A stretch of 64,000 bases of DNA from Brevibacterium sanguinis (GTDB lineage Bacteria > Actinomycetota > Actinomycetes > Actinomycetales > Brevibacteriaceae), in the NCBI RefSeq assembly GCF_003315415.1, contig NZ_QNSB01000008.1:1-64000 (forward strand). The letters are read 5' to 3'. Below the pieces are notes generated by a model. That model made no database searches. It worked only from the letters and a program-made list of their open reading frames with translations, and was not told the DNA's origin. Position 1 is the stretch's first letter; each line of letters begins with the position of its first letter. A program made the translations under genes and the position numbers. Shown here in pieces: positions 17,574 through 25,304 of this stretch.

Positions 17574-17882
17574 GTGAACACTGAAGACGAGGATCGCCGC
17601 ACCGACGACGAGAAGTGGATGGTCATCAACGACCGGCGCTGGCGGCGGACGGATCCGGAGCTTCCCGCCGAGGTGGTCGAGGAGCTCAAGAGCCACCTCG
17701 GCAAGGCGCGCAGCGGTGTCCGCGTCGCCAAGAAGTCGGGCGACGAGGAACAACTGCGAGACGTGCGGAACAGGGTGAACATCGCCAAGCACGGACTCGG
17801 GGAGCGCGGCGACTACTGGTGGGAGATGGGCATCGAGGAGCGACGGCGGCGCGCGGAACAGGCGCTCCGGGAGCTCGAATGA
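17574..17882 (+). CDS. Small conserved actinobacterial protein (annotated elsewhere as 'biopolymer transporter Tol')
   Basis: A 102-residue, highly charged soluble protein starting at GTG 17574 (VNTEDEDRR). The pattern KWMVINDRRWRRTDPELP followed by a helical stretch rich in Arg, Lys and Glu matches a short actinobacterial family usually labelled 'biopolymer transporter Tol'. It has no membrane segment and no resemblance to TolR that would justify the name. The C-terminal IEERRRRAEQALRELE is likely an amphipathic helix. Function is unknown. It starts 196 bases from the divergent SNF2 gene and is followed after about 107 bases by the HNH-repeat gene. Confidence 0.75.
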   Translation: MNTEDEDRRTDDEKWMVINDRRWRRTDPELPAEVVEELKSHLGKARSGVRVAKKSGDEEQLRDVRNRVNIAKHGLGERGDYWWEMGIEERRRRAEQALRELE

Positions 17883-17989
17883 GCTCTTCGCAACCTCGAC
17901 GAGGAGGCGCTTGGGAGCTCGGACGAAGCGCACGCGGCGGTGGGCCGCCTCGACGTGTTCGCCTCTCGACTAGTCCTCGTCCGCATAGG

Positions 17990-18667
17990 ATGGTGGCCGT
18001 GAACGAGGTTGCGAACGGGAAGTCCCACACGTCCACGCCTGCGGTGCTGGGAGCGCTGCTCTACGTCGCCGCGAAGGAGCACGGCATGGTCGCCGAGGTG
18101 ACCACGGCGAGGGACGGTTCCGCCCCGAACACGGAGACCTCCTCACTGAGCGCCGACGACCGGGAGATCCTCGCCGAGGTGGAGGCCTCCCTCCGCAGCC
18201 AAGCCCGTGCCGACGAGTCCGCAGCAGCGATGATCGCCGAGGTGACGCGATCGATCACAGCCCTGCGCGCGCGAAGCGAGCCGGTGGCCTTGTCGGCGGC
18301 ACGTTACGAAGCGCGCAGGACCGCGATCCTCACGGACCTCGGCGCGACCTCCACCAAGGGGGCGAGCATCTGGCCGCCGACGAGCCAGACCGCCATCCAG
18401 CGATTCGGCTCGTGGAACGCCGCGCTGGGAGCCGCCGGACTGGCGACGAGCGCTGCCGGCCGCGCGAAGGGCCAGCTGCGCTTCGACGCGGACGCCTACG
18501 CTCGGACGATGACGGCATTCGTCGCCGATTGCGGGAAGCGGGGGGTCGCTGCGACCTACAAGGAGTACGGTGCCTTCGCCGCCGAGCGCAAGGGCGAGGT
18601 GCCCTCGGCCGCGGCGGTGCGGAAGTTCTACGGAAGCTGGAAGCAGGCGCTCGCTTCGGCGGACTGA
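17990..18667 (+). CDS. HNH-repeat (homing-endonuclease-associated repeat) protein
   Basis: A 225-residue protein whose C-terminal 110 residues carry two copies of a repeat ending in a Gly-Ser-Trp motif: TAIQRFGSWNAALGAAGL near residues 135-152 and AAVRKFYGSWKQALASAD at the very end. Such repeats, thought to be small DNA-binding helix units, accompany homing endonucleases and also occur alone in actinobacteria. No HNH catalytic motif is visible, so nuclease activity is not supported. The N-terminal half is helical and charged. ATG 17990 and the GTGs at 17993 and 17999 are all possible starts; none has a strong ribosome site. It may be a DNA-binding protein of unknown role. Confidence 0.68.
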   Translation: MVAVNEVANGKSHTSTPAVLGALLYVAAKEHGMVAEVTTARDGSAPNTETSSLSADDREILAEVEASLRSQARADESAAAMIAEVTRSITALRARSEPVALSAARYEARRTAILTDLGATSTKGASIWPPTSQTAIQRFGSWNAALGAAGLATSAAGRAKGQLRFDADAYARTMTAFVADCGKRGVAATYKEYGAFAAERKGEVPSAAAVRKFYGSWKQALASAD

Positions 18668-18707
18668 ACCAGAAGGGTGCTGCTGCACATCCTCTGAAGG
18701 ATTTCCC

Positions 18708-18754
18708 GGTACCTCAGGGTCGATTCTGCGGTGGAAAATCGACCCTGACGTACC
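18708..18754. terminator. Hairpin after the HNH-repeat gene
   Basis: Arms of 18 bases (18708-18725 and 18737-18754) match at 17 positions around an 11-base loop; the core is TCAGGGTCGATT. It sits 40 bases past the stop and before the minus-strand VOC remnant, so it could stop transcription from both sides. No T-run follows. Confidence 0.6.
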
Positions 18755-18766
18755 TGGCTTTCGACC

Positions 18767-18991
18767 TCACCGCTCAGGGGAGCGGGGATCCCACAGCAGG
18801 GTGTCGGCGTCGACTTCGTAGGCCTTGCCGTCGGGGAACGAGACGAGCTCGAACTGCATGTCCCACGGGGAGAGGAAGTAGACCCAGCGTTGGCCCCTGC
18901 TCGCACCGCTGCTCGCGGTCGGCTCGCCGAGCACGCGCTCGAGTATTCCCAGAGACTCCCGGATCGGGGTCCGACTGACGCGGATCCCCAC
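18767..18991 (-). pseudogene. Remnant of a VOC/glyoxalase-family gene (C-terminus only)
   Basis: The last ~50 residues read GEPTASSGASRGQRWVYFLS, then PWDMQFELVSFPDGKAYE. These closely match the C-terminal beta-strand and metal-site region of VOC (glyoxalase/bleomycin-resistance) proteins, including the conserved Glu in the FELVSFP motif. Upstream in the same frame the sequence degenerates, and the frame is closed by a stop just past 19068. There is no room for the ~100 missing residues before the USP gene. The first half of the gene is therefore gone or frameshifted beyond recognition. The 402-base gap between 18668 and 19069 otherwise holds only the hairpin described above. Confidence 0.6.
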
Positions 18992-19069
18992 GGCAGAGCT
19001 CGGCCGGAAGAAGTGACGAGCTGCGGGAGCACGTCCGCCTGGCGCGGTTGCGCTCCCGGACGGACGGTG

Positions 19070-19936
19070 TCAGTTCCCGCGACCGACGACGACGACGGGC
19101 ACCGGGGAGTTGCGGACGATCTTCGAGGCGTGGGCCCCGAGGAACAGTCGGCTCACCGGTGAGGTGCTCGCCCCGATCGTCAGCAGGTCTCCCGGTTCCC
19201 AGTCGACCTCCGCGATCGCATCGGTCCAGGAGCGACCGGCCGCGACGACGATCTCCACGGAATCGGGTTCGAGCCCCGCCGCGGACAACGTCGGCTCGAT
19301 CTCGCCGCGCACGGCATCGGCCCATTCCGAGACGACGAGGTCCTCGATGCCGGGTTCGATCGACCCCCGTGCGGGAGGACGGACCGCGAAGCACACGATC
19401 CGCATCGGAATCCCGAACGGCTCGGTGCGCTCGGCGGTCTCGCGCAGCAGGGAGCTGTCACGATCGCCCCGGCCGAATGCGACGGTGACGCGGTGGACGG
19501 TCGCATCCGCCGCTGCGGTGAACCCATTGGGGGCGAAGCAGACGGGCACATCCAGGGTGCTGAGCAGTCGCCGGGCGACACTGCCGAGCGACACGACCCC
19601 GATGGGTCCGCGCGTGTTCGAACCGACCACGACGAACGATGGTTGGAGGCGCTGGGCCAGCTCCGCGACCCCGGATGAGACGGAGCGGGACTCCTCGATG
19701 AGGCTCTCGACGGCAAGACCCTCGAGGATGTCCTCGGCCCGAGCCAGTGCCTCGGCGAAGGTCCGCTTCTGCGCCGCGAGGTACTCCGCATCCCCTCCGA
19801 ACGGACTGGGCGGCCACGGAGCGGGGACGATCGCCGCGGCCGTCACCGACTCCTCCGTCGAGCGGGCGAGCATCCCCGCCAGATGGGCCGCCGCGCTGCC
19901 TCGTTGACCAGTGGCGACGGTGGCGAGGACGGTCAC
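19070..19936 (-). CDS. Tandem universal stress protein (two USP domains)
   Basis: A 288-residue protein with two USP folds. Domain 1 runs about 1-140, with SFVVVGSNTRGPIGVVSLGSVARRLLSTLDVPVCF as the ATP-loop region. Domain 2 runs about 150-288 and ends GDLLTIGASTSPVSRLFLGA and KIVRNSPVPVVVVGRG. The G-2x-G-9x-G-S/T pattern is closer to intact in the second copy. GTG 19936 overlaps the TGA of the APC permease gene by four bases, so translation is coupled to the transporter. This suggests the protein senses nucleotide or stress state on behalf of that permease, a pairing found in other bacteria. The precise role is inferred. Confidence 0.85.
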   Translation of the reverse strand: MTVLATVATGQRGSAAAHLAGMLARSTEESVTAAAIVPAPWPPSPFGGDAEYLAAQKRTFAEALARAEDILEGLAVESLIEESRSVSSGVAELAQRLQPSFVVVGSNTRGPIGVVSLGSVARRLLSTLDVPVCFAPNGFTAAADATVHRVTVAFGRGDRDSSLLRETAERTEPFGIPMRIVCFAVRPPARGSIEPGIEDLVVSEWADAVRGEIEPTLSAAGLEPDSVEIVVAAGRSWTDAIAEVDWEPGDLLTIGASTSPVSRLFLGAHASKIVRNSPVPVVVVGRGN

Positions 19937-21765
19937 TGCTGTGCCTCGGCGGGCTCGGGGTGCACGATGACGTGCCGGACCGGGATCCGCGGATACATCT
20001 CCTTCGCGCGATCGACGACGTCGAAACGCAACCACGCGGACCTGTCCAGCGGCAGGGTGCAGATGACGATCTGATCGGGACGGAACGACTCCACGGAATC
20101 GGTGAGGGCCCGCAGGGGACGGTAGTCGCCGAGTTCGCCGCGGACGTCGAGATTCTCGCTCTGCAGCAGCGAAACCGTGCGATCGACGCGCTCCTGAGCG
20201 GCCTGAACGGTTCGATCCCAGATGTAGACCGCACCCGAGTGCATGGCCTGACCGGTGTCGATCGGATTCGCCGGCACGCTGATGAGGTACTCGGCGTCGC
20301 CGTTCCTGTCGATGGCGCGGAGTTCGTCGAGGAGCTCCGTGCCTTCGACAGTCTCATTGGCGAGGACGAGCACGCGATGGGCATCACCTGTCGGAGCTGC
20401 CTCCGGTGTCTCGACGGGCCCGCGGTCGCGGATCCGCTTCGTCGCGAAGAAGACGACGAGCAGGACCGCCCAGGACAAGAGGCTGAGCAGCAGCTGTGAA
20501 CGGGTGTCGGGGTCGAAGAGCATCTGTACGAGGACCGCCACGATCGCGAGGATGACGATGATCGACAACCCCGGGAATAGCCACATCTTCACGGTCAGCT
20601 TCGCATCGGGGGTGCGGCGACGAAGGACCACCTGGGACACGGCGATGAGCAGATAGACGAAGAGGATGACGGCGCCGGAGGAGTTGAGGAGGAACAGGAA
20701 CACCTTGTCCTCCGAGATCGCCGCCGCGATCACGCAGAGGAACCCGACGACGCTCGAGCTGAGGATCGCGGCGAACGGTACCCCACGTCGACCCACCTTC
20801 ATCAGGGCCACCGGCGCTTCGCGGCGGGCGGCGAGGACGAACAGCATGCGGGAGGCCGTGTAGAGGCCCGAGTTCAGGCAGGAGAGGACAGCGGTGAGCA
20901 CGACGGCATTCATGATGTGGTCGGCGAACGGAATGCCCATCGTCTGGAACGCCGAGACATATGGCGAGGCCGCGAGGTTCTCCGAGTTCCAGGGGAGGAT
21001 CGCGGTGAGGAGGAAGATCGAGCCGACGAAGAACACCGCGATGCGCAGGATCACGGAGTTGGTCGCCTTGGCGATCGCATGTCCGGGATCGGGTGACTCG
21101 GCGGCGGCGATGGTGGCGATCTCGGCTCCGACCATGGAGAAGATGATGACGACGCCGGCGGTGAAGATCGTGCCGACGCCGTTGGGGAAGAAGCCGCCGT
21201 GCGCCCACAGGTTGCTGAAATCCAGGCTCTGACCGGGCCAGAGCCCGAGCACGAAGAAAGTGCCGAGCGCGAGGAAGACGATGATCGCGGCGACTTTGAC
21301 CCCTGCGAACCAGAACTCGAACTCGCCGAACGACGACACGGAGAACAGGTTGGTCGCCGTCATCAGTGCCATGAGGATGAGGGACAGCACCCACAGCGGC
21401 ACTTCCGGCAGCCAGAACTGGATGATCTTCGCTCCAGCCACGGCTTCGAAGCCGACGACGATGACCCAGAAGTACCAGTACAGCCAGGCCGAGGAGAACC
21501 CTGCCCAGCTGCCGAGGGCCTCCCGAGCGTAGTCGGCGAAGGAGCCAGTGGAGGGGTTGGCGACGGCCATCTCGCCGAGCATCCTCATGATGAGGATGAC
21601 GAGGACGCCTGTCAGGGCATAGGCGAGGAATGTCGCCGGCCCGGTTTCCCCGATCACCACACCGGAACCGACGAAGAGGCCGGCTCCGATGACCCCGCCC
21701 ATCGCGATCATGGTGAGATGCCGCTGTTTCAGGCCCTTTTTGAGTTCGGTCGGTGGAGCACCCAT
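19933..21765 (-). CDS. APC-superfamily amino-acid permease with C-terminal USP-like cytosolic domain
   Basis: A 610-residue permease of the amino-acid transporter (AAT) family, to which GabP, AnsP and ProY belong. About 12 membrane segments fill residues 15-440, and GGVIGAGLFVGSGVVIGETGPA near 23-44 is the TM1 substrate loop. Residues 465-610 form a soluble alpha/beta domain starting HRVLVLANETVEGTELLDEL, resembling a USP/Rossmann fold. ATG 21765 follows GAGGA by seven bases; the upstream in-frame ATG lacks a site. It overlaps the downstream tandem-USP gene by four bases. The FAD amine oxidase gene lies upstream on the same strand, so amine, GABA or another amino acid is a likely substrate. 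Confidence 0.88.
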   Translation of the reverse strand: MGAPPTELKKGLKQRHLTMIAMGGVIGAGLFVGSGVVIGETGPATFLAYALTGVLVILIMRMLGEMAVANPSTGSFADYAREALGSWAGFSSAWLYWYFWVIVVGFEAVAGAKIIQFWLPEVPLWVLSLILMALMTATNLFSVSSFGEFEFWFAGVKVAAIIVFLALGTFFVLGLWPGQSLDFSNLWAHGGFFPNGVGTIFTAGVVIIFSMVGAEIATIAAAESPDPGHAIAKATNSVILRIAVFFVGSIFLLTAILPWNSENLAASPYVSAFQTMGIPFADHIMNAVVLTAVLSCLNSGLYTASRMLFVLAARREAPVALMKVGRRGVPFAAILSSSVVGFLCVIAAAISEDKVFLFLLNSSGAVILFVYLLIAVSQVVLRRRTPDAKLTVKMWLFPGLSIIVILAIVAVLVQMLFDPDTRSQLLLSLLSWAVLLVVFFATKRIRDRGPVETPEAAPTGDAHRVLVLANETVEGTELLDELRAIDRNGDAEYLISVPANPIDTGQAMHSGAVYIWDRTVQAAQERVDRTVSLLQSENLDVRGELGDYRPLRALTDSVESFRPDQIVICTLPLDRSAWLRFDVVDRAKEMYPRIPVRHVIVHPEPAEAQQ

Positions 21766-21857
21766 GGCGAATCCTCGTTGATCGGTGGGGTCCATGATCG
21801 GCACTGATGTGCATGCCCGTCGGCCCTGCGGGGGAACGGGCGGCCTACATGGATTGA

Positions 21858-21899
21858 AGAGCGTATTGAACTATGCTCTCCATCGCCTCGGATTGTCAA
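21858..21899 (-). promoter_or_regulatory. Promoter and operator of the permease-USP operon
   Basis: On the minus strand TTGACA (21899-21894) is followed after 18 bases by CATAGT (21875-21870). An imperfect inverted repeat, AGAGCGTA (21858-21865) and TATGCTCT (21872-21879), covers the -10 and start region with a six-base spacer. That is a typical place for a repressor to bind. Confidence 0.55.
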
Positions 21900-22018
21900 C
21901 AGCTGCGGATCAACCACTTCCCATGCCGCCGACGCTCTCAGCCTTCCCCGCCTGTGCCGCCGCTGTCACGGTGCCGACATCGGGCCCGGTCGTCCCATCA
22001 GGCAGACGCCCCCGGCCC

Positions 22019-23473
22019 CTACTCCGCGAGGCCGGCCAGGTGGGAGCCGAACCGGGCGAGGAGGCTCGTGCGCTTCGCCCCGGCCGTCTTCTCCCATGCA
22101 TCGGCGACGGTGAAGATCTTGTACATCGAGCGCACGCCCAGCCAGCGGATCGGCTCGGGCTCCCATTGCCCCGAGAAGTGGTCGTTCCACGGCAGGGCCG
22201 TGAGCGGCGTCGAGGCGCCGGCGGCGCGGTCGAGCAGGGTCTTCGCGGCCAGGTGGGTCGCCGTCACCCCGTGCCCGGCATAGCCGCGGGCCACACCGAT
22301 CCGCTGCGACTGGTCGAAGAAGATCCCGGCGCACCAGTCGCGGGTCACCCCGAGCGCACCCCGCCACGCATGGGCGACCTCGAAGTCGAGGTCGGGGAAC
22401 AGCGAGGACAGGCGGCCCCGGAGCAGGTCGACCACCTCGGCGGGGACCTCCCCAGCACCGGGCAGACCGGACCGGAAAGCATACGGCGCTCCGCGACCGC
22501 CGATCGCGATCCGGTCGTCAGCGGTGCGCTGGGCGTAGATGAAGGTGTGCGCGGTGTCGCCGAGGCACTCCCTGCCCTCCCAGCCTATCGACGCCCAGGC
22601 GTCGGCCGGCAGCGGGTTCGTCGCGATCATCGACGAGAACACGGGGATGACCTGCCGCCCCTCGAGACCGGGCAGATCGCCGGTGACGGTGTCCGAATAG
22701 CCCTCGAGGCACACGAGGATCGTCTCCCCCGACACGGGTCCGCGGTTCGTCGCGACGGCTCCTGGGGAGATGTGCGCGGCCGCGGTGTCCTCGCAGATCG
22801 TCACCCCCCGGTCGCGGAGCACTCGGGCCAGGCCGCGGACCAGGAGTGCGGGGTCGATGCGGGCGGTGCCGGGGACGAACACTCCGCCCATCGCCTGGTC
22901 GACGTTGACCCGGGCCCTCGTCTGCTCGGCATCGAGGACCTCCATGTCCTCCGGACCGTAGCCGTACTTCTCGTTCGCCTCGACGAGCTCCTCGAGCCGG
23001 GCCATGCCGGCCTGAGTCTGCGCGACGTCGAGGTGGCCCCCGCGGACCTGATGCGCGTCGATGCCCTCTCGGTCGAGGACGTCGAGGACCTCGTCGATCG
23101 AGTCGAACAGCGCGGACTGGAACGATCGCACCGACTCGACGCCGTCGAGCCCGGCCGAACCGACGGGGCCGGTGGGATCGGCGGAGCGAGCGCGGTCGAC
23201 CGCCTCGGCGAATCGCGCCCGATTGCCCGGCATCAGCGTCGACAGCCAACCACCGTTGCGTCCCGACGCCCCGTAGCCGACGTGCTTGGCCTCGATGACC
23301 GTGATCGACCACTCCGGATGGGCGCGACGTGCGTAGTAGGCCGACCACAGCCCGGTCATTCCGCCACCGACGATGACGAGATCCTGCTTCTCGGTGGGCA
23401 GGGGCACGAGCGGGGTGGGCTCGGCCGGCGACTGTGCCAGCCAGTGTGCGGCCTCACCGTTGAGGTACGACAT
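22019..23473 (-). CDS. FAD-dependent oxidoreductase (gamma-glutamylputrescine oxidase / DAO family)
   Basis: A 484-residue flavoprotein of the DAO family, similar to PuuB. The dinucleotide motif DLVIVGGGMTGLWSAYYARR is at about 31-50, followed by VIEAKHVGYGASGRNGGWLS (the ATG/GD-type substrate-FAD region). YAGHGVTATHLAAKTLLDR near 415-433 is the C-terminal FAD contact. It should oxidise a secondary or primary amine with O2, giving an aldehyde, ammonia and H2O2. The ATG follows AGGAG by six bases. The same-strand permease downstream and the divergent cupin gene fit a small amine or polyamine utilisation unit. No puuA, puuC or puuD homologue is present, so the exact substrate is open. Confidence 0.85.
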   Translation of the reverse strand: MSYLNGEAAHWLAQSPAEPTPLVPLPTEKQDLVIVGGGMTGLWSAYYARRAHPEWSITVIEAKHVGYGASGRNGGWLSTLMPGNRARFAEAVDRARSADPTGPVGSAGLDGVESVRSFQSALFDSIDEVLDVLDREGIDAHQVRGGHLDVAQTQAGMARLEELVEANEKYGYGPEDMEVLDAEQTRARVNVDQAMGGVFVPGTARIDPALLVRGLARVLRDRGVTICEDTAAAHISPGAVATNRGPVSGETILVCLEGYSDTVTGDLPGLEGRQVIPVFSSMIATNPLPADAWASIGWEGRECLGDTAHTFIYAQRTADDRIAIGGRGAPYAFRSGLPGAGEVPAEVVDLLRGRLSSLFPDLDFEVAHAWRGALGVTRDWCAGIFFDQSQRIGVARGYAGHGVTATHLAAKTLLDRAAGASTPLTALPWNDHFSGQWEPEPIRWLGVRSMYKIFTVADAWEKTAGAKRTSLLARFGSHLAGLAE

Positions 23474-23514
23474 CGGGAACTCCTGGAGAAAGGGTGAAGG
23501 GGTGTACGGATTCA

Positions 23515-23543
23515 GTTCTATCCCACGTCATGGGCATTGTAAA
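23515..23543 (-). promoter_or_regulatory. Promoter of the FAD oxidoreductase gene
   Basis: On the minus strand TTTACA (23543-23538) is followed after exactly 17 bases by TAGAAC (23520-23515), about 42 bases before the ATG at 23473. Five of six -35 bases and four of six -10 bases match consensus. Confidence 0.5.
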
Positions 23544-23644
23544 CAGTCGCCGGTGACCGTCCTGTCATCTGGATACAGCGATTCGGCCCGCAGAATCCGT
23601 GCTTCCGACAACCGGATGGGACCGCCCCTGGATAGACTGGGGCC

Positions 23645-24043
23645 ATGAGCGCAACGGAGCCGCACCCCAGTGATGAGATCGTCCTCGACACCCACTCGGT
23701 CAGCCTCGACCACGCACCGATCGAGGACTGGCAGAGCCTCGACGGAGGAAGCGACCGCCGGTCCGCGACGACGACAGGGACCGCGGAGCTCGGGCACATC
23801 GGCGGTGCCGAGTTCGGACTCTGGGAGATGAGCCGGGGCAGCATGCGCGACATCGAGGGCGACGAGGTCTTCGTCGTCCTCTCCGGCTCCGGGCGGATCG
23901 AGTTCGACGAGCCCGTCCGCGAGCCCATCGCACTGACGCCGGGAACGCTGGTGCGCCTCGGCGACGGGATGAGGACCCGCTGGTACGTCGACGGCGAACC
24001 CCTGCGCAAGCTCTACATCGCCCCCGGGGGAGAAGCCTGCTGA
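23645..24043 (+). CDS. Small cupin-domain protein (cupin_3 / DUF861 type)
   Basis: A 132-residue protein with one cupin barrel over about residues 45-125. DEVFVVLSGSGRIEFDE is the first cupin motif in reduced form, and LTPGTLVRLGDGMRTRWYVD the second; the metal-binding His residues of motif 1 appear to be replaced. The family includes (S)-ureidoglycine aminohydrolase-like and PuuR-associated cupins, and short members often sit beside amine-oxidising flavoproteins as here. It is divergent from the FAD oxidoreductase and ends three bases before the convergent LacI gene. Enzymatic or sensory function is unknown. Confidence 0.75.
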   Translation: MSATEPHPSDEIVLDTHSVSLDHAPIEDWQSLDGGSDRRSATTTGTAELGHIGGAEFGLWEMSRGSMRDIEGDEVFVVLSGSGRIEFDEPVREPIALTPGTLVRLGDGMRTRWYVDGEPLRKLYIAPGGEAC

Positions 24044-24046
24044 CCG

Positions 24047-25060
24047 TCAGCGGGTGGTCGACTCCCGGACCTCCAGGGTGTTCTCCGGCGGATTCGGCAG
24101 GTCGTCGAGGCCGCGACCCTCTGCGATCTCGATCGCGCTCCTGACCGCGAGAACGGCGAGTTCCTCCGGTCTGAGGTCGAGGCTCGTGATCGACGGGGAG
24201 TCCGTGCGATTCTGGATCGTCCCGGACCCGGCCGCGACGAGGAGATCCTCGGGCACTCGGAGCCCGCGGGACTGGGCCGCCCTGACCACTCCGGTCGCAT
24301 GCCTGCCCATGAGGCAGTAGAAGGCGTCGGGCTTCTCGCGATCGAAGTGACCGAGAATGCGCTCGCCGGCAGCCTCGCCCTCGACCTCGGGGACCGCGAG
24401 CACCAGGGTCTCCTGCCCGTGATCGCGGTACCAGCTCCGGGCCGCCTCCGTCGTGCCGAGGTTCCACTGGTTCTCATCCGTTCCCGTCACCAGGGCGATC
24501 CTCTTCGCCCCCGCCTCGGTGAGGTGGGAGTAGACGAGATCGACCTGCCGTGACGCGTCCTCGACGATCGCCGCGAATTCCTGCGGACGGGCGGGGTCCG
24601 CGCCCAGGCAGACGAACGGCTTGCGCTCATGTGCGAGGAAGCTGAGCACCGGGTCGTCGGCAACAGGCTCGGTGACGATGTAGGCGTCGGCGGTGAGGGC
24701 TCCGAAGGGTGCGCCCGGCTTGCTCGGATCATCGACGAACATGAGGGTGTAGTTGCGCTCCATCGCCGCCAGGGAGGCGGCCCCGATGATGCGGATGAAG
24801 TAGTCGACGCCGTTCGGCAGGAATGTGTCGAGGGAGGCGAGTGGACGCATGACGAGGGCGAGGATCCCCATCCTGGGCTGCTGCAGACCGCGGGCGATCT
24901 CGCTCGGGCGGTAGTTGATCTCCGCGGCGATCCGCTCGATGCGCTGGATCGTGGACGAGCTGACGTTGCCCTTGCGATTGAGCGCGTGGGACACGGTGGT
25001 GGGCGAGACTCCCGCCGCTTTTGCGAGATCGCGAATGGTCGGTCGACGGGTGGGATGCAT
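24047..25060 (-). CDS. LacI-family transcriptional regulator
   Basis: A 337-residue LacI/GalR repressor. The N-terminal HTH is RRPTIRDLAKAAGVSPTTVS (5-24), then HALNRKGNVSSSTIQRI, and the hinge helix YRPSEIARGLQ is near 52-62. A periplasmic-binding-protein-like ligand domain fills the rest. The ATG at 25060 has no ribosome site, but TATCCT lies six bases before it on the minus strand, so the message may be leaderless. It is divergent from the C45 hydrolase, permease and amidohydrolase operon, and the 12-bp LacI-type inverted repeat at 25123-25152 lies between them. The natural inducer is probably the module's substrate, not a sugar. Confidence 0.9.
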   Translation of the reverse strand: MHPTRRPTIRDLAKAAGVSPTTVSHALNRKGNVSSSTIQRIERIAAEINYRPSEIARGLQQPRMGILALVMRPLASLDTFLPNGVDYFIRIIGAASLAAMERNYTLMFVDDPSKPGAPFGALTADAYIVTEPVADDPVLSFLAHERKPFVCLGADPARPQEFAAIVEDASRQVDLVYSHLTEAGAKRIALVTGTDENQWNLGTTEAARSWYRDHGQETLVLAVPEVEGEAAGERILGHFDREKPDAFYCLMGRHATGVVRAAQSRGLRVPEDLLVAAGSGTIQNRTDSPSITSLDLRPEELAVLAVRSAIEIAEGRGLDDLPNPPENTLEVRESTTR

Positions 25061-25122
25061 GACGACAGGATAGCCGTTCGCCCACTGCACGGGATGCCTG
25101 CCCGGGCGCGGGGACGACGTCA

Positions 25123-25161
25123 ACCAAAACGGTTGACGTAAACCGTTTTGGTCGGTAGGGT
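25123..25161 (+). promoter_or_regulatory. LacI-type operator overlapping the C45-permease-amidohydrolase promoter
   Basis: ACCAAAACGGTT (25123-25134) and AACCGTTTTGGT (25141-25152) form a perfect 12-bp inverted repeat around a six-base spacer. A -35 TTGACG (25133-25138) lies inside it and a -10 TAGGGT (25156-25161) follows after 17 bases. Binding of the adjacent LacI protein would block the operon directly. Confidence 0.8.
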
Positions 25162-25304
25162 CGTTCTCGGCGTGACTCAGTCCACAGCCGGTGCTGTCGC
25201 AGCCGACAGCTCAGGTCGCCGCCATCGGAACCGCGGGAGCGACGTCCCGCGCCGACGGCGGCTGGTGGACACGGCGCCCTGGGCTGACATCAACGAGGAG
25301 AGAC

